A stretch of DNA of 5,655 bases from contig JAJZUN010000215.1 in assembly GCA_021848555.1 (NCBI GenBank), forward strand, positions 1 to 5,655, written 5' to 3'. The notes below the pieces were generated by a model, which was given only the letters and a program-made list of their open reading frames with translations, searched no databases and had not been told where the DNA came from. The first letter of the stretch is position 1; every line of letters starts with the position of its first letter. Source of the stretch: Pseudomonadota bacterium (GTDB lineage: Bacteria; Pseudomonadota; Gammaproteobacteria; Burkholderiales; SG8-39). Positions 1-5,655 of the stretch are shown here, piece after piece. Position numbers and translations under genes: made by a program.

Positions 1-1
1 G

Positions 2-364
2 CCGCAGAAAATGATAGGCGCATCGGCGCGCGGTTTTCAGGAGAAGGTGGAATCGGGCGAGCAGACGGTGGTCGGCGTCAACGCCTACCAGGTGGAGGAA
101 GACAAGGGCGAGCGCCAGGCGCTGCCGGTACCGGACCCGGCGAAAATGCAGGCGCACATCGCCGCGTTCAAGGCGTACAAGGCGGCGCGCTCGGCCGCCG
201 CGGTGCAGGCGGCCGAGGACGGCCTGGCCGCCGCCGCCCATGATCCGAAGCAGAATATCTTCGGGCGCGTGGTCGAGGCGGCAGCAGCCGGCTGCACCCA
301 CGGCGAGATCTGCGCCACGCTGCGGCGCGAACTCGGCTTCGGCCAGCCGCTGGTCACGGTCTGA
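2..364 (+). CDS. Methylmalonyl-CoA-mutase-family large subunit, C-terminal end (5' partial)
   Basis: The reading frame is open to the first bases of the window, so the ATG at 11 is internal and only about 120 C-terminal residues are present. The opening PQKMIGASARGFQEKVESGE followed by VVGVNAYQVEE matches the end of the TIM-barrel domain of B12-dependent acyl-CoA mutases (family pattern: PQ..I..(S/A)A...Q..(I/V)ESGE..VVGVN). The tail with GRVVEAAAAGCTHGEICATLRREL corresponds to the last helices, normally N.(I/V)..(A/L)..A..G.T.GE(I/M)...LR. These enzymes rearrange acyl-CoA carbon skeletons, for example methylmalonyl-CoA to succinyl-CoA. The protein stops right after this region, so it has no fused cobalamin-binding domain. 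This is the split architecture, in which a small B12-binding subunit is encoded separately, possibly upstream. The substrate-determining residues lie outside the window, so methylmalonyl-, isobutyryl-, 2-hydroxyisobutyryl- or ethylmalonyl-CoA mutase remain possible. It is first in view of a co-directional cluster with a thioesterase and MeaB. Confidence 0.9.
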   Translation, partial: PQKMIGASARGFQEKVESGEQTVVGVNAYQVEEDKGERQALPVPDPAKMQAHIAAFKAYKAARSAAAVQAAEDGLAAAAHDPKQNIFGRVVEAAAAGCTHGEICATLRRELGFGQPLVTV

Positions 365-373
365 GGGGGCGTC

Positions 374-810
374 ATGTCTGATCGAACGCAGATCGAGACT
401 TATCGGGGTGTCGTCTATCCCTGGCAGCTGGACCACATGGATCACATGAACGTGCAGTTCTATACCGCGCGCTTCGACGAGGCCACCTGGCATTTCTTCG
501 CCGCGCTGGGGATGACGACGGGCTATTTCAGGAACAACCGGCGCGGCATGGCGGCGCTGGAGCAGCGCACGCTGTACAAGAGAGAGCTGCACGCGGGCGC
601 GCTGATCCGCATCACCTCGGAATTGCTGGAAATGAAGCCCAAGACCATCCGCTTCCTGCATCGCATGTATGACACCGAAAGCGGCGAGGAAGTCTCGACC
701 ACCGAGCTGGTCGGGGCCCACCTGGACACCGAGGCGCGCAAGGCAGTGCCGTTCCCGGAGGATATCGTCCGGCGCCAGGCCGGGTTCGTCGACGCTGGCG
801 CGAAGCCGGC

Positions 811-814
<4 letters not shown>
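374..814 (+). CDS. Hot-dog fold acyl-CoA thioesterase (4HBT-like)
   Basis: This 146-residue protein has the usual length of a single hot-dog domain. Residues 16-36 carry the family signature PWQLDHMDHMNVQFYTARFD, equivalent to the D-x-x-x-H-M/V-N-x-x-x-Y motif of 4-hydroxybenzoyl-CoA thioesterase-like enzymes. Asp20 is the likely catalytic acid, with His24, Asn26 and Tyr30 at the active-site helix. The later stretch with LYKRELHAGALIRITSELLE fits the central beta strands of the fold. The predicted reaction is hydrolysis of an acyl-CoA to free acid and CoA in the cytosol; no signal peptide is visible. The start is supported by a GAGGGG ribosome binding site at 363-368, overlapping the stop codon of the mutase gene 9 bp upstream. 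Its end overlaps the meaB start (ATGA). Placement between an acyl-CoA mutase and MeaB suggests it acts on substrates, products or dead-end esters of that pathway. This is inferred from context; sequence alone does not give the substrate. Confidence 0.9.
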
Positions 815-1760
<946 letters not shown>

Positions 1761-1764
<4 letters not shown>

Positions 1765-2675
1765 ACGCGCCCGAGCGCCAGGGTTTCCCGCCGTCCATCC
1801 TGTGGGTGCTGGTCGCGCTCACCCTGGGCTGGGGCTTCAACTGGCCCATGATCAAGCTGGCGCTGTCGGAACTGCCGGTGTTCAGCTTCCGCAGCGTGTG
1901 CCTGGCGGGCGGCGTGGCCGGCCTGTTCGCTATTGCGCGGTATGCGCGGCTGCCGCTGCGCGTGCCGCGCGGCGATTGGGGCAGGCTGCTCCTGATCGCG
2001 CTGTTCAACGTCACGATCTGGAACGTATGCATCGCCTACGGCATCGGCTATATGTCCTCCGGCCGCGCGGCGATTCTCGCCTACACCATGCCCTTGTGGA
2101 GCGTGCCGCTGTCGGCCTGGCTGCTGAAAGAGCGCATCACGGCGCGCCGGATGCTGGGCGTAGGCCTGGGCATGGGGGCGATGCTGCTGTTGCTCTCGGT
2201 GGAGTTGCGCGCGGTGCAGGCTGCGCCCAAGGGCACTTTACTCATGCTGTCCGGAGCGGTCAGTTGGGCTGCAGGTACGGTGCTGATGAAACGCTACCCG
2301 GTCGACCTGCCCGTCACCTCGCTCACCGCCTGGCAACTGCTGGTCGGCGGCGTTCCGATCTACGCCGGCGCGCTGGCCTTCGACCTGCACAGTCTGCAGC
2401 CGCTGACGCTGTGGCCCGCAGTCGCGCTCGCCTACAACGTGGTGGTCGCCTTCGTGTTCTGCCACTGGGCCTGGTACAAGATCGTGACGACGGTGCCGGT
2501 GGGCGTGTCTTCGCTGTCCTCGCTGATGACGCCGGTGGTGGGCGTGTTCAGCGGCATGCTGGTGCTCTCGGAACTGCCGCACTGGCAGGATTTCGCCGCC
2601 CTGGGACTGGTGCTGATGGCGCTCGCGACCGTGATGCTGCCGCCGGGGTCGGTCCGGAGGCTCAAACGGCGTTAA
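1761..2675 (+). CDS. EamA/DMT-superfamily permease
   Basis: This is a hydrophobic protein of 304 residues, the usual size of a ten-helix drug/metabolite transporter built from two EamA repeats. Typical features are the N-terminal helix with GWGFNWPMIKLAL (about 22-34), YMSSGRAAILAYTMPLW before helix 4 (about 97-113), the LLKERIT loop closing the first repeat, GAVSWAAGTVLMKR opening the second repeat, and SSLMTPVVGVFSGMLVLSE near the end, the second-repeat counterpart with its conserved glutamate. The C-terminus is basic (RRLKRR), consistent with a cytoplasmic end. I chose the TTG at 1761 because it overlaps the meaB stop (TTGA), is preceded by GAGAAAAAGG, and leaves only a short tail before helix 1; upstream sequence in this frame lies within meaB. 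It probably exports or imports a small metabolite across the inner membrane, but the substrate cannot be read from sequence. Co-transcription with the acyl-CoA module is likely from the spacing, while a functional link is speculative. Confidence 0.9.
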
Positions 2676-3565
2676 GGCTCGGGCAGGCTGCGCCGGCGCG
2701 GGATGTGCGCCGCGTTCCAATGCGCAAGCGCCCAGTCCCAGAATTCGGCGAGCGTCGCGCGGCCTAGCTGCGCCGGCGGGGACTGGCCGAGAAATTCCAT
2801 GACTTGTACCAGAGCCGGCAGCGGGTCGCGCGCATCGACCGCGGCTGCCCGCGTCTGCTTGGACAGTTTTTCGCCGGCCGCATTTACCGCCGCCGGCAGA
2901 TGCAGGTAGTGCGGCGTGGGCAGGCCCAGCAGGCGCTGCAGATAGATCTGTCGCGGCGTCGATGCCAGCAGATCGGCGCCGCGTACCACGTGGGTGATCC
3001 CCTGGTCCGCGTCGTCGATCACCACCGCCAACTGATAGGCGTAACACCCGTCGGCGCGCAGCAGCACGAAGTCGCCGACCTCGGTGGCGAGATCCTGGCG
3101 AAATCTTCCTTGCAGCGCGTCCTCGAATTCGATCACGCTGTCGCCTACGCGCACCCGCGTGGCGCGCGGTGTTTTCCCCGGTGCCAGGCCGGTGCGGCAG
3201 GTGCCGGGGTAAATGAGCGCGCCATCCGGTCCCAGGCCGGAATCTGCAATCTCCTTTCTCGAACAGCCGCAGGGGTAGGCCAGGCCTTGCGCTTCGAGGC
3301 GTGACAGCGCGGCGCCATACGCTTCGCCGCGCCGGCTCTGATACAGGATGCTGCCGTCCCAGCCCATGCCGCAGGCTTCCAGGGTGCGCAAAATCGCGTC
3401 GGCCGCGCCAGGCTGCTCGCGCGGCCGGTCGAGGTCTTCCATGCGCACCAGCCACGCGCCGCCGCGGCTTTTCGCCTCGAGATAGCTGCCCACGGCGGCG
3501 GTGAGCGAACCGAAGTGCAGCGGTCCGGTGGGCGAGGGGGCGAAGCGGCCGCGATAGGGGTCCAT
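2672..3565 (-). CDS. gluQ: Glutamyl-Q tRNA(Asp) synthetase
   Basis: This 297-residue protein is a truncated class I glutamyl-tRNA synthetase paralogue (YadB/GluQ) that lacks the anticodon-binding domain. It activates glutamate and attaches it to queuosine at position 34 of tRNA(Asp). Residues 7-21 give RFAPSPTGPLHFGSL, with HFGS as the HIGH equivalent, and KLSKQ (233-237) is the KMSKS equivalent. Cys99, Cys101, Tyr119 and Cys123 match the zinc site known in the E. coli enzyme. The block VVIDDADQGITHVVRGADLL (181-200) is strongly conserved in the family. The ATG at 3565 places only six residues before the RFAPSP motif, close to the E. coli protein. No Shine-Dalgarno sequence is visible before it; instead a TAGAAT hexamer lies 6 nt upstream. 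The gene is convergent with the permease gene, and the two stop codons overlap within GTTAA. It is a housekeeping gene with no obvious link to its neighbours. Confidence 0.96.
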   Translation of the reverse strand: MDPYRGRFAPSPTGPLHFGSLTAAVGSYLEAKSRGGAWLVRMEDLDRPREQPGAADAILRTLEACGMGWDGSILYQSRRGEAYGAALSRLEAQGLAYPCGCSRKEIADSGLGPDGALIYPGTCRTGLAPGKTPRATRVRVGDSVIEFEDALQGRFRQDLATEVGDFVLLRADGCYAYQLAVVIDDADQGITHVVRGADLLASTPRQIYLQRLLGLPTPHYLHLPAAVNAAGEKLSKQTRAAAVDARDPLPALVQVMEFLGQSPPAQLGRATLAEFWDWALAHWNAAHIPRRRSLPEP

Positions 3566-3571
3566 AAGCGG

Positions 3572-3577
3572 ATTCTA
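3572..3577 (-). promoter_or_regulatory. Possible -10 element of gluQ
   Basis: The minus strand reads TAGAAT ending 6 nt before the gluQ ATG. It differs from the sigma70 -10 consensus TATAAT at one base. The -35 region is poor: the nearest candidate is TTACCC with a 19-nt spacer. If used, transcription would begin at or very near the start codon, giving a leaderless mRNA. Confidence 0.35.
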
Positions 3578-3602
3578 AGAGCAAGCGGCAAACGAAGGGT
3601 AA

Positions 3603-3625
3603 TTGCGCGCTTTTCTTCTGCGCAA
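3603..3625. repeat. Short inverted repeat in the gluQ/alkyltransferase divergent region
   Basis: TTGCGC at 3603-3608 and GCGCAA at 3620-3625 are perfect 6-bp inverted arms separated by 11 nt. The repeat lies between two divergent genes, one of which encodes its own AraC-type HTH domain, so an operator for autoregulation is conceivable. Six-base arms can arise by chance in GC-rich DNA, so confidence is low. Confidence 0.3.
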
Positions 3626-3657
3626 GAATCGGGTGGCTGCGTGGCGCGCGCGACCGA

Positions 3658-3663
3658 TAGAAT
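3658..3663 (+). promoter_or_regulatory. Possible -10 element of the HTH-alkyltransferase gene
   Basis: TAGAAT lies 13 nt before the ATG at 3677 and overlaps the alternative ATG at 3662. If it is a real -10 box, the 3662 start is excluded and the mRNA leader is under about 10 nt for the 3677 start. No good -35 hexamer is seen at 16-18 nt upstream. Confidence 0.35.
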
Positions 3664-3676
3664 GGCGCCGTCATCC

Positions 3677-4525
3677 ATGAACGCGACGGCCATGTCCGCA
3701 AACGACTATTACCTCATAGAGCAAGCCATCCGCTTTCTCGACGCCAATGCCCGGCGCCAGCCGGAATTGGGCGAGATCGCGGCCAGCGTCGGGCTGTCGG
3801 AGTTTCATTTCCAGCGCCTGTTTCAGCGCTGGGCCGGCGTCAGTCCGAAGCGCTTCCTGCAATTTCAGACGGCGCAGGAGGCGAAGCGCGTGCTGCGCGA
3901 AAGCGGCGATCTGCTCGACGCAAGCTATAGCGCCGGCTTGTCCGGGCCCGGGCGCCTGCACGACCTGATCATCAACGTGGACGCTGTGACTCCGGGAGAA
4001 TTCAAGCGCAAGGGCGCAGGCCTCATTATTTTCTGGGGCGTGCACGCGACTCCGTTCGGTGATTGCTTTTTGGCGCTGACGCCGCGCGGGGTTTGCGCGC
4101 TCGAATTTCTCCAGCCGGAAACCGAGGACGAGGCGCTGGCACGATTGCGCGCCGCGTGGGAGAACGCGCGGATTGAACACGCGCCGGAGGCAACGGCGCC
4201 CGTAGCCGCTCGAATATTCGATTCGGGCGCCAAGGGCAGGGCGCCGCTGGGCCTGCTGGTGAAAGGTACCAATTTTCAGATCAAGGTATGGGAGGCGCTG
4301 CTGCGCATCCCCGCAGGCCGGGTCACCACCTATTCCGGGCTGGCCGGGAGCGTCGGCCAGCCGCGCGCGGCGCGCGCTGTCGGCAGCGCCGTCGCCGCCA
4401 ACCCGATCGGTTATCTGATCCCCTGCCACCGCGTAATCCGCAGCACCGGTGCTTTCGGCGAGTACCACTGGGGACCGATGCGCAAGCGCATTCTGCTTTC
4501 GCGGGAGTTGGCGCGAGCGGCCTAA
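3677..4525 (+). CDS. AraC-HTH / O6-alkylguanine-DNA alkyltransferase fusion (Ada-like, no Zn domain)
   Basis: From the ATG at 3677 the protein has 282 residues. Residues about 11-110 form an AraC-type double HTH: first motif LGEIAASVGLSEFHFQRLF (31-49), then GVSPKRFLQF, then AGLSGPGRLHDLI and VTPGEFKRKG. Residues about 112-195 match the alkyltransferase N-terminal fold, starting near IIFWGVHATPFGDCFLALT. Residues 197-282 are the catalytic part: GTNFQIKVWEALLRIPAGRV, RAVG (233-236; Arg233 is the likely arginine finger), and IPCHRVI with acceptor Cys250. The predicted role is suicidal removal of O6-alkyl groups from guanine, possibly with DNA-binding or regulatory activity through the HTH. The N-terminal zinc/phosphotriester domain of E. 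coli Ada is absent, so the classical methyl-phosphotriester sensing switch is missing. ATGs at 3662, 3677 and 3692 are all in frame and none has a clear ribosome binding site. An in-frame extension back to 3515 would run antisense through gluQ and has no homology-like content. The family is secure, the exact start is not. Confidence 0.93.
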   Translation: MNATAMSANDYYLIEQAIRFLDANARRQPELGEIAASVGLSEFHFQRLFQRWAGVSPKRFLQFQTAQEAKRVLRESGDLLDASYSAGLSGPGRLHDLIINVDAVTPGEFKRKGAGLIIFWGVHATPFGDCFLALTPRGVCALEFLQPETEDEALARLRAAWENARIEHAPEATAPVAARIFDSGAKGRAPLGLLVKGTNFQIKVWEALLRIPAGRVTTYSGLAGSVGQPRAARAVGSAVAANPIGYLIPCHRVIRSTGAFGEYHWGPMRKRILLSRELARAA

Positions 4526-4567
4526 AGCCCGTTCCATGAATTGCGGCTGTCCTGAGCCCCTCACAAA

Positions 4568-4596
4568 GCGGTTGACTGAGCAACCGCCATTTCTTG
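4568..4596 (+). terminator. Candidate intrinsic terminator after the alkyltransferase gene
   Basis: GCGGTTG (4568-4574) and CAACCGC (4581-4587) form a perfect 7-bp stem with the 6-nt loop ACTGAG, 42 bp after the stop codon. An AAA run precedes the stem and a modest T-rich stretch (CATTTCTTG) follows. The T tract is weak, so termination may be partial or factor-assisted. Confidence 0.5.
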
Positions 4597-4780
4597 TAGA
4601 TCAAGTATTGGCGCGGTTCTCCGGGCAGTTTCCGTCTGATAAATTGCCGCTTTCAGAGTAAGCACCCGGGGGAAACGGTGGTAAAGTAAGCCTTCGTCTC
4701 CGTCGCCACCGCCGACAATTTCATGAACGCGTTTGCCAAGGCGTGTAGCGTGGTCAGTCAATCGTTGCGCGAATCCCAAT

Positions 4781-4786
4781 TAGAAT
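4781..4786 (+). promoter_or_regulatory. Possible -10 element of hsdM
   Basis: TAGAAT lies 8 nt before the hsdM ATG. It abuts AAGG (4787-4790), which could instead be read as a weak Shine-Dalgarno with a short 4-nt spacer. No clear -35 hexamer is found 16-18 nt upstream. The two readings are mutually exclusive: a leaderless start, or a promoter further upstream with a weak ribosome binding site. Confidence 0.35.
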
Positions 4787-4794
4787 AAGGCGCC

Positions 4795-5655
4795 ATGGCA
4801 ACCAGAACCGCAAAGAAAGACACCGGCGCCAACCTCGGTTTCGAAGCCAAGCTGTGGCAGATGGCCGACGGCCTGCGCAACAACATGGACGCGGCCGAGT
4901 ACAAGCACGTCGTCCTCGGCCTCATTTTCCTCAAGTACATTTCCGATGCGTTCGAGGCCAAGCACGCGGAACTCGACGCGCAGAAGAAGAAAGGCGCCGA
5001 TCCCGAAGACCCCGATGAGTACCGTGCCGTGAGCATTTTCTGGGTGCCGCCGGAAGCGCGCTGGCAGTATCTGAAGTCGATGGCGCCGCAGCCGACCATC
5101 GGCCAGTTGGTCGACGACGCGATGACCGCGATCGAGCGCGACAACGCCTCGCTCAAGGGCGTTCTGCCCAAAGACTACGCCCGCCCCGGCCTCGACAAGC
5201 AGCGGCTCGGCCAGATCATCAACCTGGTGAGCGACATCGCGTTTTCCTCCCCTCGCCCGCTTGCGGGAGAGGGGGCGGGGGTGAGGGTTGATCGCGCCAA
5301 GGACACCCTGGGCCGCGTGTACGAGTACTTTCTCGCGCGCTTTGCCAGCGCCGAGGGCAAGAGCGGCGGCCAGTTCTACACGCCCTCGCGCGTGGTGCGC
5401 GTGCTGGTCGAAATGCTCGCGCCCTACAAGGGCCGCGTCTACGACCCGTGCTGCGGCTCGGGCGGCATGTTCGTCTCCAGCGCGAACTTCATCATAGCCC
5501 CAAGCGGCAAACTCGGCGACATCTCCATCTACGGCCAGGAGTCGAACTACACCACCTGGCGCCTGGCCAAGATGAACCTCGCCATCCGCGGCATCGACGC
5601 GCAGATCGCTCATGGCGATACCTTCCACAATCACGCCCATCCCGACCTCAAGGCC
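4795..5655 (+). CDS. hsdM: Type I restriction-modification DNA methyltransferase subunit HsdM (3' partial)
   Basis: The frame stays open from the ATG at 4795 to the window end, giving 287 residues without a stop. The N-terminal helical domain (HsdM_N-like) shows [20 protein letters not shown] (13-32) and [20 protein letters not shown] (34-53), both typical of HsdM. The methyltransferase domain begins near [20 protein letters not shown] and contains GGQFYTP. Residues 217-224 are DPCCGSGG, the S-adenosylmethionine-binding motif I, followed by [21 protein letters not shown]. The catalytic NPPF motif should lie just beyond the window. With HsdS it methylates adenine at a bipartite target site, and with HsdR it forms the restriction complex; neither partner is visible here. 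Residues about 151-165 ([15 protein letters not shown]) are unlike HsdM relatives as I know them, where a short linker is expected, and are encoded by a palindromic repeat in frame. Whether the protein is active is not decidable from the sequence. The family assignment is very secure. Confidence 0.97.
   Translation, partial: MATRTAKKDTGANLGFEAKLWQMADGLRNNMDAAEYKHVVLGLIFLKYISDAFEAKHAELDAQKKKGADPEDPDEYRAVSIFWVPPEARWQYLKSMAPQPTIGQLVDDAMTAIERDNASLKGVLPKDYARPGLDKQRLGQIINLVSDIAFSSPRPLAGEGAGVRVDRAKDTLGRVYEYFLARFASAEGKSGGQFYTPSRVVRVLVEMLAPYKGRVYDPCCGSGGMFVSSANFIIAPSGKLGDISIYGQESNYTTWRLAKMNLAIRGIDAQIAHGDTFHNHAHPDLKA
5246..5287. repeat. GC-rich palindromic repeat inserted in frame in hsdM
   Basis: The core 5249-5274 is a near-perfect palindrome around CCCGC-TT-GCGGG (5256-5267). 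Its outer arms CCCCTC (5249-5254) and GAGGGG (5269-5274) are separated from the inner stem by a single G/A mismatch (5255/5268). A G-rich tail ending in GTGAGGG (5281-5287) follows. This matches the look of a dispersed proteobacterial repeat whose translations are often seen as [22 protein letters not shown] or [12 protein letters not shown]. The element is about 42 bp, a multiple of three, and keeps hsdM open. Exact ends are uncertain by a few bases. The family membership is from memory, not from a search. Confidence 0.8.

Larger units (their letters stand above)
4526..4794. other. Intergenic region before hsdM
   Basis: These 269 bp are noticeably richer in A+T than the flanking genes and show no convincing coding frame; the short open frames here lack family-like content. 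Apart from the hairpin at 4568-4587, I see a possible degenerate FNR/CRP-type palindrome, TTCTT-GTAG-ATCAA, at 4591-4604 and the hsdM promoter/start region. No tRNA, attachment-site repeat or integrase remnant is visible, although this is the natural boundary between the housekeeping block and the restriction-modification locus. Confidence 0.7.

Noticed and set aside
3515..3676. N-terminal extension of the HTH-alkyltransferase from an ATG inside gluQ
   Set aside because: It would overlap gluQ antisense and the divergent promoter region. The residues are not like an Ada zinc domain and lack its cysteine pattern.
2238..3701. Minus-strand open frame of 487 codons spanning gluQ and the permease
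   Set aside because: It runs in a different frame from gluQ, whose motifs (RFAPSPTG, KLSKQ, zinc cysteines) are unmistakable. The long frame has no recognisable content and is low-stop GC-rich shadow.
4526..4794. Possible attachment site or tRNA fragment bounding a restriction-modification island
   Set aside because: No cloverleaf, direct repeat pair or integrase gene could be found in the window, so island insertion at this point is unsupported.
5246..5287. Palindrome in hsdM read as an intrinsic terminator or as a frameshifting disruption of the gene
   Set aside because: No U tract follows the hairpin, the frame is continuous on both sides, and conserved HsdM sequence resumes directly, so it is neither a typical terminator nor a pseudogene lesion.
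4780..5640. Minus-strand open frame of 286 codons opposite hsdM
   Set aside because: It is antisense to hsdM with conserved methyltransferase motifs on the plus strand; the product shows no recognisable family.

Overview
The window looks like a chromosomal segment of a GC-rich proteobacterium, roughly 65% G+C by eye. A betaproteobacterium is my best guess. The guess rests on the mix of a B12-dependent acyl-CoA mutase with its MeaB GTPase, a GluQ-type tRNA-modifying enzyme, an AraC-HTH/alkyltransferase fusion, and a GC-rich palindromic repeat of a kind scattered through many proteobacterial genomes. No rRNA, tRNA, CRISPR array, transposase or integrase is visible.

Positions 1-2675 (+ strand) hold a tightly packed operon. 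It starts with the C-terminal end of a methylmalonyl-CoA-mutase-family large subunit, cut by the window start. Next come a hot-dog acyl-CoA thioesterase (9 bp gap), the MeaB/ArgK-type GTPase that protects and reloads B12 mutases (ATGA overlap), and a ten-helix EamA/DMT permease (TTGA overlap with a TTG start). The first three genes form a coherent cobalamin-dependent acyl-CoA module. The permease is co-transcribed, but its substrate is unknown.

Positions 2672-3565 (- strand) hold gluQ, glutamyl-Q tRNA(Asp) synthetase, convergent with the permease; the two stop codons overlap. A short divergent intergenic region separates gluQ from a + strand gene at 3677-4525. That gene encodes an AraC-type HTH fused to an O6-alkylguanine-DNA alkyltransferase, without the N-terminal zinc domain of classical Ada.

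Positions 4526-4794 are non-coding. They hold a small terminator-like hairpin just after the alkyltransferase gene and probably the promoter of the next gene. From 4795 to the window end runs the first 287 codons of hsdM, the methyltransferase subunit of a type I restriction-modification system. The partner genes hsdS and hsdR must lie beyond the window if they are present.

The most notable feature is a GC-rich palindromic repeat of about 42 bp (5246-5287) lying in frame inside hsdM. It encodes a foreign-looking peptide at the junction between the N-terminal helical domain and the methyltransferase domain. A second, weaker pattern is that gluQ, the alkyltransferase gene and hsdM each have a TAGAAT hexamer 6-13 nt before the start codon, which hints at leaderless or very short-leader mRNAs.
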